Positions 1-9,276 of a stretch of DNA of 64,000 nt are shown here, one piece after another. Positions within the stretch are counted from its first letter, which is position 1. Every line of letters starts with the position of its first letter. The stretch is from Roseivirga spongicola (lineage in GTDB: Bacteria; Bacteroidota; Bacteroidia; Cytophagales; Cyclobacteriaceae), in NCBI RefSeq assembly GCF_001592965.1, contig NZ_LRPC01000028.1, positions 930,001-994,000 of the forward strand, in the 5' to 3' direction. The notes below the pieces were generated by a model. The model did no database searches. It was given only the letters and a program-made list of their open reading frames with translations, and had not been told where the DNA came from. The position numbers and the translations under genes are program-made.

Positions 1-1
1 G

Positions 2-424
2 ATGATTCCCGGTGCCGTAAATGGTAATCAAACCAATGGAACACTCCTTATAAAAGAAAGAAAAGGTGGGGCAGCTCAAGTGGAAATAACATTAAACGGA
101 GTGATTAACAATGCTAATCACCCCGTTCACTTACATTTCGGAAGTCTTGCTGATGATGGTAACATTGCCACTTTACTTAACCCGATAGAAGAAAGAGACG
201 GTGTTGGCAAGAGCTCTACAATCTTGAATGAGCTAGAGAACGGATCTACCATAAGTTATTCAGATCTCCTTACTTTCGATGGAAGTATTAAAATTCACTT
301 CGAAGCTTCAGGACCAATGAAAGATGAGATATTGGGTTCTACTAACATTGGTCTAAATGCCGACCAAAACTCGGCTTACCTTTCTGGCGAAAAATCTATA
401 ACAATCTGCAATTCAGATTATTAA
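2..424 (+). CDS. CHRD-like domain protein, 3' part (5' end outside window)
   Basis: The frame is open from the first bases and ends at a TAA at 422-424, leaving about 140 residues. The stretch HPVHLHFGSLADDGN followed by alternating beta-strand segments (SGPMKDEI, GSTNIGLNAD) resembles CHRD-type domains, which are found in secreted bacterial proteins of poorly known role. No signal peptide is visible, as expected if the true start lies upstream; the ATG at position 2 is probably internal. Its stop overlaps the stop of the converging minus-strand gene by 3-4 bases, so neither gene has room for a private terminator. The domain call rests on recalled family features. It could also be an unrelated beta-sandwich domain. 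Confidence 0.5.
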   Translation: MIPGAVNGNQTNGTLLIKERKGGAAQVEITLNGVINNANHPVHLHFGSLADDGNIATLLNPIEERDGVGKSSTILNELENGSTISYSDLLTFDGSIKIHFEASGPMKDEILGSTNIGLNADQNSAYLSGEKSITICNSDY

Positions 425-3408
425 TTAACAACTAATCGTTGACTGTCTACTCGGCCGTCTGAGTAAACAACCCTTACCAAGTAAGCACCCAGAGATAATT
501 TAGACGTATCGATAATATACTCCTTATCACTCCCCACTTGTTCAATCAGTTGTTCACCAGTTATACTTAGTAGTTGCCACTTTACGACCTCGCTATTGGT
601 CTGAGTGCGTTCAAAACTTAGAGTTAGCTCTCCACCACTATTCACAGGATTAGGGAACAACCTAAAATTGTAATTTACTGCTCCATCATAAACTGCAGAA
701 ATGACCTCTGAATACTCAAAGGCGCCACTAAAATCTACCTGTTTCAACCTGTAATAAGCTCTTCCGGTGAGTGGAAATTCATCGATAAAAGAATAACTAA
801 TTAGCTCTGAACTATTGCCTTTACCTTCCAATTCACCGATAGACTGAAACGATATTCCATTTGCAGAGCGCTCTATGGTAAAATGACTATTATTTTCTTC
901 CGAAGTGGTTTCCCAATTCAGAACAACCTCTTGAAGTCTGGTAATTGCCGTAAAGCTCAGGAGCTCTACTGGCAATCTTTCAAGGGTATTATCCATAGCA
1001 TACAAAACTCCTAAAGCAGTAGAGCTTACATTAGAAACTGTCACCAAATTGGATGTTGCATTTACAGCCTCCTCTACTGACCAATCCAAAAAGCCCTCTC
1101 CTATTGGCGTTCTATACACGCTACCTACTAGCTCAGCTTCATTAGCAGTAGCCCCAGCTACATCAGCATCTACATAAGTATAAGATGCACTGAAGGTTAC
1201 ATCAGAAATATCGGTTGGTGTGAGTGTCCAAAATCTTGACAAAAACGAAGTAGCCGCAGTACCATCATCATCTCCACCAGCGCCAGTATTATCTACATCC
1301 CGGTTACTATTGGCCGCATCGGTAATGTCAAACTCTATACTTGGACTAGCTCCTAAAGTGGCGGAATGCAATGTGAGCGAATTTATAGGAGAAAAATCAT
1401 CAACATCTCCAATAGGAAAAGACAGTGTAGCTCCTACAGCCGAATACTCTTGGTTTAGTAAACCCGCGCCATTCAACTTGATGTAACTGGTGCTATTTCC
1501 TCCAGATACTGTAGCTCCATCAGCTAAAGTCAAATCGAAGGCATTCAACTGAACATCTCCAGCCGTGAGGGTAAGCGTACCAGAAACAGTAATATTATCG
1601 TCCAATATTACATCGAATCCATCTGCCTTGTTGATGGTTACATTAACATATTCATTATTTGCGTCTGCGGTTGCTCTCAAGCTCTGATTGGCATCTGGTC
1701 GACTAAATATTACAGTATTACCAGCTGCCGAGGCGGTAAAATTGGTAACCGAAAAGTTCGCCAAAGTGCCTGAATAATCTAAAGTGGCATTTGCGCCATT
1801 GATAAAAGACCCTGCACCTGAAGTAGTTTGAATGCCTGTTCCTACCTGAATTCCACCTGCACTTGTGTTTTCGTTAGTGTAGCTAGCTCCATCATTCAGA
1901 AAAATGTTCGCCATATTACTAATGGTGCTTGAGCCACCTAGAGTACCAGATCCACTAGTAAGGGTATAGTCACAACCTGATGTATTGAGGCAAGCTGTGA
2001 AAGTTCCATTATTGGTGATGTTGCCAGTAATAGTTGGGTCATAAACCGATGTAGAGAGCCAAGATCCATTGGCTTCTACCAAAATATTATTGAAAGTTGG
2101 GGTGGCTGTACCGTCTGGATTTACACTTCCATTGGTAACAGTAATAGTACCCATACTTGTTAAATCTGCTACACCAGTAAAAACATCGGCTCCATTGGTG
2201 ATGGTCATATTAGTAAACGTAATGGTGCCATTATTTAAGTCTACAGCGGTAGCATTGGTACTAGAAACATCAAAATCACCTGTGATACTAATTCCTTCCC
2301 CTACACTAGTAGTATTCATAAAGAAACTTCCATCACCCTCTATGCTCAAATTACCAAGTACAGTTAAGGTATTAGCTGAATTTATAATTCGAGCATCACC
2401 ACTGGTTACTGTCAGATTGTTATTAATGGTTGAGCTTACACCATTGTTCAGATTGATAAGCGTTCCATCTTCTAAATTCACTTCTACATTGTAAAAAGTA
2501 GATGAAAACAACTGCTCTGTGGTACTTCCTTCATAAACGAGTGTATTACCTACAGCATCAAAATCTAATACCAAATCTGCTTCATCTATTGTACCGGAGG
2601 TATTAACAGTTAAGGTTCCTTCATTTACAAATGTGTTTACCCCAACTCCATTTCCGAGTAAATCAATGGTGGAGATCAACCCTTGATTAGTCAAGGTAGC
2701 ACCGTTATAAACCAAAACTCTAGGCATATTCACTGTAGTTGTTCCATCCACCACAAAACTACCAGCAACATTGTAGGTGTAGTTGCATGAATCATCACCA
2801 CAGCCGTTAAAAGTACCATTATTAGTAATGGTGCCTCTTATGATAATTTGTATCGCATCATTATTCTGGAATGTGCCATTACTATTTATGTCGATATCGG
2901 TAAACAAATGATTTGCCACTACTGTAGGCGCTGTGCTATCATCAATCAAAAAAGTAGCACCATCTGCAACAGTCAATTCACCATTATTGGTTAGTCTAGC
3001 ACCATCTAAAGTGAAGGTTCCTCCATTAACACTGATGTTTCCCAACACTGTGGTGCCATTATTCACTATAACCAACCTATGATTTGTACTTGTGCCTGTA
3101 ACTTCAGAGGCTCCACTAGACGATAATGTACCCCTTACATTAAGTTGTGCTGCTGCACCAGAAAACTCTACAATACCTGTGGCAAGTTCAAGAGTAGAAG
3201 TAGCCTCAGTACTGCTTACGGTAATTGCATGCCCGTTGATAATTACGTTATCATTACCGTCTGGGTAATTATTGCCATCACTATCTGTACCTACTAATGT
3301 CCAACTACCAGGGTCCGTCCAAGATCCGGAATTGGCACTAGTAAAAGTACCTTGAGCACAAACAAAATGACAAGTGAGTATAAAACAACCAACTAAAAGT
3401 ATCCGCAT
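421..3408 (-). CDS. Large secreted T9SS-sorted beta-repeat protein (paralogue 1 of 3)
   Basis: About 995 residues starting at the ATG ending at 3408 (a TTG lies 6 bases upstream). An N-terminal signal peptide (MRILLVGCFILTCHFVCAQ) is followed by an SGSWTDPGSW segment and then roughly 650 residues of short Asn/Thr/Gly-rich beta-strand repeats such as 'TNNGTF', suggestive of a beta-helix. Two internal copies of a module 'TNNGTF-x-C-x5-C-x-YT' are visible. The last ~200 residues hold the Bacteroidota pre-sorting module (LERLPVELLSFTA, then LNWETTSEENNSHFTIERS, YYRLKQVDFSG) and a type A T9SS sorting domain (FRLFPNPVNSGGELTLSF). Inferred role: surface-attached or released adhesin or matrix protein. 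It is the distal member of a tandem set of three paralogues. The long open frames on the opposite strand come from its repetitive composition. Confidence 0.9.
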   Translation of the reverse strand: MRILLVGCFILTCHFVCAQGTFTSANSGSWTDPGSWTLVGTDSDGNNYPDGNDNVIINGHAITVSSTEATSTLELATGIVEFSGAAAQLNVRGTLSSSGASEVTGTSTNHRLVIVNNGTTVLGNISVNGGTFTLDGARLTNNGELTVADGATFLIDDSTAPTVVANHLFTDIDINSNGTFQNNDAIQIIIRGTITNNGTFNGCGDDSCNYTYNVAGSFVVDGTTTVNMPRVLVYNGATLTNQGLISTIDLLGNGVGVNTFVNEGTLTVNTSGTIDEADLVLDFDAVGNTLVYEGSTTEQLFSSTFYNVEVNLEDGTLINLNNGVSSTINNNLTVTSGDARIINSANTLTVLGNLSIEGDGSFFMNTTSVGEGISITGDFDVSSTNATAVDLNNGTITFTNMTITNGADVFTGVADLTSMGTITVTNGSVNPDGTATPTFNNILVEANGSWLSTSVYDPTITGNITNNGTFTACLNTSGCDYTLTSGSGTLGGSSTISNMANIFLNDGASYTNENTSAGGIQVGTGIQTTSGAGSFINGANATLDYSGTLANFSVTNFTASAAGNTVIFSRPDANQSLRATADANNEYVNVTINKADGFDVILDDNITVSGTLTLTAGDVQLNAFDLTLADGATVSGGNSTSYIKLNGAGLLNQEYSAVGATLSFPIGDVDDFSPINSLTLHSATLGASPSIEFDITDAANSNRDVDNTGAGGDDDGTAATSFLSRFWTLTPTDISDVTFSASYTYVDADVAGATANEAELVGSVYRTPIGEGFLDWSVEEAVNATSNLVTVSNVSSTALGVLYAMDNTLERLPVELLSFTAITRLQEVVLNWETTSEENNSHFTIERSANGISFQSIGELEGKGNSSELISYSFIDEFPLTGRAYYRLKQVDFSGAFEYSEVISAVYDGAVNYNFRLFPNPVNSGGELTLSFERTQTNSEVVKWQLLSITGEQLIEQVGSDKEYIIDTSKLSLGAYLVRVVYSDGRVDSQRLVVN

Positions 3409-3698
3409 TGACAATCTAACTTTGGGTAGATAGAACTAAGTCTTCTGAACTTTATAGCAGTCGTGTTGAGTGTTACAAATGTAGAATAATTTAATTCGAA
3501 TGAAAAAAAACGTTATTCATATCCATATTAAGCAATTATAAAAAGAAGATTCACGGCCCAATACAAGACTTTAACCAACTGAATATGAGACAGATAAAAC
3601 AATACCTTTGGCAAGAGATTGGGATTAAAGAATGTCAACCCTTCCCAGATTTGAGATACAACCTAGCGTTACCTTTGATAAACTGGTATGTGAAAAAC
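3409..3698. other. Intergenic region between two T9SS paralogues
   Basis: About 290 bases separate paralogue 1 from paralogue 2. Apart from a possible 41-codon plus-strand frame (3585-3710) I see no gene. The part nearest 3408 must hold the leader of paralogue 1, but no convincing promoter could be picked. Confidence 0.5.
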
Positions 3699-3710
3699 TT
3701 AATTGATTAA
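3585..3710 (+). CDS. Possible small ORF or gene remnant (41 aa)
   Basis: ATG at 3585 and TAA at 3708-3710 give a 41-residue peptide beginning MRQIKQYLWQEIG and ending INWYVKNLID. The frame stays open for more than 20 codons upstream of the ATG, so this could be the tail of a decayed gene rather than a start. Its stop runs 12 bases into the 3' end of the converging T9SS paralogue. The composition (Trp, Tyr, Cys, Pro) looks protein-like and unlike the repeat proteins around it. I do not recognise the family. Confidence 0.2.
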   Translation: MRQIKQYLWQEIGIKECQPFPDLRYNLALPLINWYVKNLID

Positions 3711-5816
3711 AAGCTTTTTAGAAAGTCGCTCACCATTGAAAAGAGCATGAACCAAGTACAAACCGGGTTTGAAACTAGACAAATCGAGTTCTAAATCAGT
3801 GTTTGACTCTAGACTTCTATTTATAAGCTCTTCACCATTGAGGCTGAGGACTTTTAGTATAAATGGCTGACCTATTGCATCAGCATTTAAACCAATGCTT
3901 ACTATTCGATTGGTATGAACAGGATTGGGGAATATTGATAAATGCAAAGCACTTTCAAGACCTTCAAAGGTTACGGATATAACTTCAGAGTACTCAAAAG
4001 TGCCATTAAAATCTACTTGCCTAAGTCTATAATATAACCTCCCACTTAAAGGGAATCGGTCGATAAATCTGTAGTTCTGAATACTAGAGCTATTACCAAC
4101 GCCTGTCACCTCCCCTATCTTTTCAAAAGAAATACCATCTAAAGACCTCTCTACCTCAAAGTAATTATTGTTCTCTTCTGAGGCGGTAACCCAATTAAGT
4201 ACCACAGATTTTTTGGAAGGTTTGCCAGCAAAACTGATGAGGTGAACAGGAAGCCTTTCTAAGGTATTATCCATAGCATAAAGGTCTCCGAAACCATCGC
4301 CACTATCCATACTCACTGTATTATTGGTAGCATTTACTGAGCCAACAGCCAACCAATCTAGTGTTCCTCCTACACTCCTATATAGAGCAGGTACTAAGTT
4401 GCTTTCGGTAGTTTGAGAGAAGTCAGAAGCATCATAAGTGTATTCTGCTGTAAATACGGGCGATGATATATCATTGCCTGCAACGGTCCAATATACATCC
4501 AGATAGTCGGTAGATACCGTTCCATCATCATCTCCAGCTGGTGAATCACCACGATTATCCCTATCTCGTTGAGGATGAGCTGAATCGGTTATTGAAAAAT
4601 CAACTGACGGGCTAGCACCAAAAGTTGCTTCATTAAGTGTCAATGTAATTGGAGAGAAATTATTGCCCCCTATTGGAACATAGAGTGGAATACCAGTTGC
4701 TGAAACCTCACGCCTTACTACACCCGCTCCAGTATCTTGAATAAAGCTTGCTAAACTTGCATCAGTTGGCGAAGCTGCTTCTGTAAGTATCAAATTATGA
4801 GCCCCAAGAACCAAATTACCATGACTCAGTGTCAGGTTATTTGACACAGTTGTTTGCCCTCCTAGACTAACCTCATTGGCCGATTTATTGATGGTTAAAT
4901 TCCTGTAAGTAGTAGCTATTGCCGTTACACTGCCTGCTTCGGTATAGGCTACAGTGTTCATAAATGTCGAAAAATCTGGTGTGGCAATGGTAAAAGGCCC
5001 ATCACCGTTAAATTCTAATGTGCCGCTTATTGCTGCACTACCATTTCTAAGCGTACCAGTTCCCGATAACTGATTAGTTATTTCGAGTACAGCGGTGTTG
5101 CTAACTGTTCCATTAACAATGAGTATAGGAATGGATATCTCATTAGCTCCACTTATAATTCTAGTTCCGCTTATGGTATAGCTACAATCTGTAGTATTGC
5201 CACAGCCATTCCAAGTGCCATTATTAGTGATATTTCTCGTAGTAAAAGACTCAGTGCTTGTGTTATTCCATGTGCCTCCTGCATTAACAATCACGTTTCT
5301 AAACTCTTTGGTGCCTGTACTACTCGTAAAGGTGATTATTCCTGAAATTGAGGTATTTCCTGTAACATTTAGAGATGCAGCCCCTATGGTAAGACTGGCT
5401 GAGCCAAGCGAAATACCGGTAGAAGAAATGCTTCCTCCGTTAATTGAGACGGTACCTGAGGGTATGGAAAAATTGCCAAAAGAACTCAAGCTACCGGAAC
5501 CAGATATAGAGCTAGTTCCTGACATTTCTAAATTAGAAACAATGAGTGTATTGTTTAATATAATGGATGCCGAGCCTTCAATTGATACTGCGCCTGCTTG
5601 GGCCAAGGCATTAATAGATATTACATGATTTGAGGTTATTGTTACTTCATCTCCAAAGGCAGGGTAGTCATCAGTAATTCCAGTGGTGCCCCAAGTATCG
5701 GTATCGTCCCAGTCACCAGTTTGGACGCTTGTAAAGGTTTGAGCAAAGACAGAAAACCCACTTGCAAGGACAAAAAAAATCATGCAAGTGCACCTATTAA
5801 AAGTAGTTGAGGACAT
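3699..5816 (-). CDS. Secreted T9SS-sorted beta-repeat protein (paralogue 2 of 3)
   Basis: About 705 residues from the ATG ending at 5816; a TTG further upstream is less likely, and a second Met 11 codons in (MIFFVLASGFSVFAQ) could also start the signal peptide. The mature N-terminus carries the TGDWDDTDTWG segment matching the GSW segments of its neighbours. A shorter repeat zone follows, with one copy of the 'NNGTWNGCGNTTDCSYT' module. The C-terminus has LERLPVHLISFAG, LNWVTASEENNNYFEVERS, YYRLRQVDFNG and a type A T9SS sorting domain (LSIFPNPVHTNRIVSIGL). It is the shortest of the three because it has fewer central repeats. The paralogues differ by repeat number, which points to expansion and contraction of the central region. 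Confidence 0.9.
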   Translation of the reverse strand: MSSTTFNRCTCMIFFVLASGFSVFAQTFTSVQTGDWDDTDTWGTTGITDDYPAFGDEVTITSNHVISINALAQAGAVSIEGSASIILNNTLIVSNLEMSGTSSISGSGSLSSFGNFSIPSGTVSINGGSISSTGISLGSASLTIGAASLNVTGNTSISGIITFTSSTGTKEFRNVIVNAGGTWNNTSTESFTTRNITNNGTWNGCGNTTDCSYTISGTRIISGANEISIPILIVNGTVSNTAVLEITNQLSGTGTLRNGSAAISGTLEFNGDGPFTIATPDFSTFMNTVAYTEAGSVTAIATTYRNLTINKSANEVSLGGQTTVSNNLTLSHGNLVLGAHNLILTEAASPTDASLASFIQDTGAGVVRREVSATGIPLYVPIGGNNFSPITLTLNEATFGASPSVDFSITDSAHPQRDRDNRGDSPAGDDDGTVSTDYLDVYWTVAGNDISSPVFTAEYTYDASDFSQTTESNLVPALYRSVGGTLDWLAVGSVNATNNTVSMDSGDGFGDLYAMDNTLERLPVHLISFAGKPSKKSVVLNWVTASEENNNYFEVERSLDGISFEKIGEVTGVGNSSSIQNYRFIDRFPLSGRLYYRLRQVDFNGTFEYSEVISVTFEGLESALHLSIFPNPVHTNRIVSIGLNADAIGQPFILKVLSLNGEELINRSLESNTDLELDLSSFKPGLYLVHALFNGERLSKKLLIN

Positions 5817-6025
5817 GAGGTGAAAATGAATTTTCAACCAAAATAGGCCGAGTTCATTTACTTATGCAAGACATCATAAAACTAATTGAATAACAGATAG
5901 TTACAATCAAAAACACTTACATCAAATATGACGCTTTTTGCATGCAAAAACTGTCCGACTCAATACAGAAAATTGACAGAAAAAAAATTCAAGAAATTCG
6001 AAAAATCAGATCGCCAAGCCAGGGT

Positions 6026-9000
6026 CTATCTGACTATTAATTTTTGAGTAACACCAAAGCCTGAGTTACTTGTTGCTCTTACAATATAGATACCAGAAGT
6101 AAGGTTATTTACCTGCAATTCTTGCGACTCAGCAAATGAATGGCTACTCTGCCAAACTACTTCCCCGCCTCTACCTACAATCTGTATTGTGCAGTTGGCA
6201 TCCTTAGGCATACCTTCTAATTTCAAGTTGACACTTTCACCAGAAAGAACAGGGTTAGGATATACACTAAAAGAAGGCTCGTTAAATGACTTATGAGAAA
6301 TAGCCACCAATTGTGAATAGTCAAATTGTCCTCCGTAGTCTATTTGCTTCAATCTATAATAAGACCTTCCGTTAAGCGGGTTTAAATCTTCGAACAAATA
6401 CGTCTGGAGGTTATTAGAATTACCAGCGCCCTTTACAGTTCCAATTTCAACAAAGTTGACACCATCTGAAGACCTTTCTACTGAAAAGTAGTTGTTGTTT
6501 TCCTCATTGGCCGTTGACCAATTAAGAATTACGGTAGAGGGCGAATCTTTTACTGTAAAGCTGATAAGGTCTACTGGCAATCGATCTAGCCTGTTATCCA
6601 TGGCATATAAATCTCCCCAGTAGTTACCATTGGTTATAGTTGCTGTATTGTTTACTGCATTAACCGAACCTGCATCTTTCCAATCGAAAAAGGTTTCTCC
6701 TGGAGGCTGACCATAAAGTACGGCAATCATATTAGCCTCTGTACCTGTAATATCACCATCTATATACTGATAACTGACATTGAAAGATGGGTTGGTCATG
6801 TCATTGCCCGTGAGTGTCCAATACCTAGAGATATAGTCTGTTGCTGTTACTCCATCATCATTTCCTCCCGCACCAATATTGCCTGTACTCCTATTCGGGT
6901 GGTTAGCATCAGTAATATCTAACTCAACATATGGGTTGGCACCTAAAGTAGCCGAATTCACTGTAAACGATGTGATTGGGGAGTAATCGTTACTATCTCC
7001 AATAGGAAAGCTTAAAGTACTACCCACAGAAGAAAAGTACTGCCTTACTACACCGCTTCCATTAATTCTGATGTAGTTAGAATCGTCTCCACCAGTAATA
7101 GTTGCACCAGCGGCCATTTCTAAATCGAAAGAGCCCAATTGAACAAAACCCTCCACTATATTCAGAGTACCATTAACCCTAACATCGGCTGCCAAGTTTA
7201 TACTCTGATAATCTCCGGTGTTAGTTTCAATGGTAACATTGTAATAATCATTATTGGCCGAACTAGTAGTTCTCCATTGCTGATTGTAAGTCAAAGCAGC
7301 ATACACCACCGTATTACCCACAGCAGATGCATCAAAGTTTGAAACTGTAAAATTAGTACCGCTGCTGTTATTGCCAGAATACACAAAAGTTGCCCCTGCA
7401 CCATTGGTAAATGTTCCTGAACCAGTAAAAGTATTTGCTACACTCAGCGTGGTTTCATTGGTATAACTCGCTGGACTATTGATTACTAAATCCCTAATGT
7501 TAAGATCACCGCTACCACTTAGGATACCGCTCGCACTGGTAAGTGTATAAACACTAGTACCATAGCCCGGGTCAGCCGTAAAAACTCCATTGTTAGTAAT
7601 GTTTCCACTGATGGTCACGTTGTTTGGCTGGGTTACATTCCAGTTACCTGTGGCATTTACCAAAACACTACCTATTAGTTTAGAACCACCGGTATTATTG
7701 AAAGTCATTGTCCCGTCTAGCTCAACCTGACCAGAAGCGGTTAAATTAATTCCATTAATAAATATTTCATTACCGGAAGCAACATAGAGGTTATTCGTAA
7801 TAAAGTCTCCTCCCTGCAGGTTTGGTGTTCCTCCATTGAAATTAAAATCGCCCGAAATATCTATGGTAGAACTTCCTCCACTGAAGAGAATATCGCCTCC
7901 AGTCATTTCTAAGTTTCCAGTTACGTTTACTGTTCCACTGTTATGATCGTACTCTCCGCCAGAGATATTGAGATTGCCTCCAATATTAGTTACACCTGAG
8001 GCATTGTCTGGAGTGAACTCACCATCTTCCAAATTAAGGTTATTGCCAATGTTTACGGTGACAGCACCTACCTGAAATATACCATCTTGAATGGTTAAAT
8101 CATTTAGAATAGAGGGCGAACCACTAAAACCAAGAGTACCGCTAGACTTGTTTAAAACAAGGTTATAATATGAGCCAGTAAAGCCTGTAGGAGATCCATA
8201 ACCAGTGTAGATAATAGTGTTTCCTGTAGCGGCAGCATTAAATGTAGAAACCGTAAATGGTCCTCCATTAGTCAGGGTAAGCTCTGCACCATTTCCATTA
8301 GTAAAAGAACCTGTACCAGACATATTATCTCTAATGGTAAGCACCGAATTGTTGGTATAATTGGCTGGAGAATTGAAATTAGCTTCAAAAATGTTTATCT
8401 CATTCGACCCAGAGATTACTCCAGAAGAGCTATTAAAGTTAAATATCTGGTTGTATGAATTAGCAGTGAACGTACCATCATTATTGAGGTCGCCATTAAA
8501 ATTATAGGTGTTTCCTCCCGACAGACTTAAGACACCTGTTCCCGTAATATCTACATCACCAAAATTGAGTGTTCTTGAATTTCCACTTATAGAGAGCTGT
8601 CCCTCTAAGGTAGCACTTCCATTTACTGAAAAGGTAATTGATGGTATACTGAGTTGTGTACCACCGAGCACGGTTAAACCTCCTTGAACTGTAATTACCT
8701 GATTGGCACTGTAACCTGATATACTAGAGTTTGCATAAACATAGACATCATTAAGAATTGTCAACGTTCTAGTACCACCACTAAAGCTAAAACCACCACC
8801 ATTGAAGATTACGTTACTAACAGAGTAGTTTGAGTTTATACTGATGGTATGACCAGATTGCAGTACTATGTTGTCATTAGAGTCGGGAATACCGTCAGCA
8901 TCAGAGCCGCTTAATGGTGTCCATCGGGAAGATGAATTCCAGCTACCACCACTAGCCGATTGGAAGGTAGCCTGACCATAAACGTTAGAAAAAGTAACTG

Positions 9001-9034
9001 CAAGCAGTAAAAATCCTAAAAAATAGAATCTCAT
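6026..9034 (-). CDS. Large secreted T9SS-sorted beta-repeat protein (paralogue 3 of 3)
   Basis: 1002 residues starting at ATG 9034 with a clear signal peptide (MRFYFLGFLLLAVTFSNVYG). Next comes SGGSWNSSSRWTPLSG, a very long run of strand-turn repeats ('NNGTFTA', 'SGTVNVTGNLEM', 'GNLNISGGEY'), then LDRLPVDLISFTV, LNWSTANEENNNYFSVERS, YYRLKQIDYGG and a T9SS type A sorting domain (FSVYPNPVLSGESVNLKL). The 'TNNGVFTADPG..VYTL' module corresponds to the Cys-containing module of paralogues 1 and 2 but has no cysteines here. Being transcriptionally first, it may carry the promoter for the set, although the gaps of 200-300 bases allow separate promoters. Role inferred: extracellular matrix or adhesion. 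Confidence 0.9.
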   Translation of the reverse strand: MRFYFLGFLLLAVTFSNVYGQATFQSASGGSWNSSSRWTPLSGSDADGIPDSNDNIVLQSGHTISINSNYSVSNVIFNGGGFSFSGGTRTLTILNDVYVYANSSISGYSANQVITVQGGLTVLGGTQLSIPSITFSVNGSATLEGQLSISGNSRTLNFGDVDITGTGVLSLSGGNTYNFNGDLNNDGTFTANSYNQIFNFNSSSGVISGSNEINIFEANFNSPANYTNNSVLTIRDNMSGTGSFTNGNGAELTLTNGGPFTVSTFNAAATGNTIIYTGYGSPTGFTGSYYNLVLNKSSGTLGFSGSPSILNDLTIQDGIFQVGAVTVNIGNNLNLEDGEFTPDNASGVTNIGGNLNISGGEYDHNSGTVNVTGNLEMTGGDILFSGGSSTIDISGDFNFNGGTPNLQGGDFITNNLYVASGNEIFINGINLTASGQVELDGTMTFNNTGGSKLIGSVLVNATGNWNVTQPNNVTISGNITNNGVFTADPGYGTSVYTLTSASGILSGSGDLNIRDLVINSPASYTNETTLSVANTFTGSGTFTNGAGATFVYSGNNSSGTNFTVSNFDASAVGNTVVYAALTYNQQWRTTSSANNDYYNVTIETNTGDYQSINLAADVRVNGTLNIVEGFVQLGSFDLEMAAGATITGGDDSNYIRINGSGVVRQYFSSVGSTLSFPIGDSNDYSPITSFTVNSATLGANPYVELDITDANHPNRSTGNIGAGGNDDGVTATDYISRYWTLTGNDMTNPSFNVSYQYIDGDITGTEANMIAVLYGQPPGETFFDWKDAGSVNAVNNTATITNGNYWGDLYAMDNRLDRLPVDLISFTVKDSPSTVILNWSTANEENNNYFSVERSSDGVNFVEIGTVKGAGNSNNLQTYLFEDLNPLNGRSYYRLKQIDYGGQFDYSQLVAISHKSFNEPSFSVYPNPVLSGESVNLKLEGMPKDANCTIQIVGRGGEVVWQSSHSFAESQELQVNNLTSGIYIVRATSNSGFGVTQKLIVR

Positions 9035-9211
9035 AGTCTAGGTGAACATTTGGTTGAGTAAGGCCTACATACGAACCGCACTATCCGCTCAGATCGAACT
9101 CAGGCCAAATTTTATTCTTTTTTTTAATTACAAAAAAATGTATCTGAATAACGGTATAATAGCTACGGAGATGGAACATTTAACCCTACCTTTTTCTTTA
9201 GATATTTATTA

Positions 9212-9219
9212 TAAATTTG
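9212..9219 (+). promoter_or_regulatory. Candidate Bacteroidota -7 element upstream of the M3 peptidase
   Basis: TAAATTTG matches the known Bacteroidota -7 consensus TAnnTTTG and lies about 57 bases before the ATG at 9277. No clean TTG -33 box is visible at the usual spacing, so this is only a candidate. The rest of 9035-9276 shows no gene I would accept. Confidence 0.3.
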
Positions 9220-9276
9220 AATACTTAAGTCACTCTGAATAAGAGGATTACAAACTATTATTTGGCATAATCAATT

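Noticed and set aside
1220-2494. Long plus-strand frames opposite the first T9SS gene
   Set aside because: They mirror the repetitive Asn/Thr/Gly codons of the real gene and encode Val/Pro/Leu-rich strings without a domain.
9042-9242. 66-codon plus-strand frame before the M3 peptidase gene
   Set aside because: Low-complexity AT-rich sequence, no protein-like features, and it covers the likely promoter of the peptidase.
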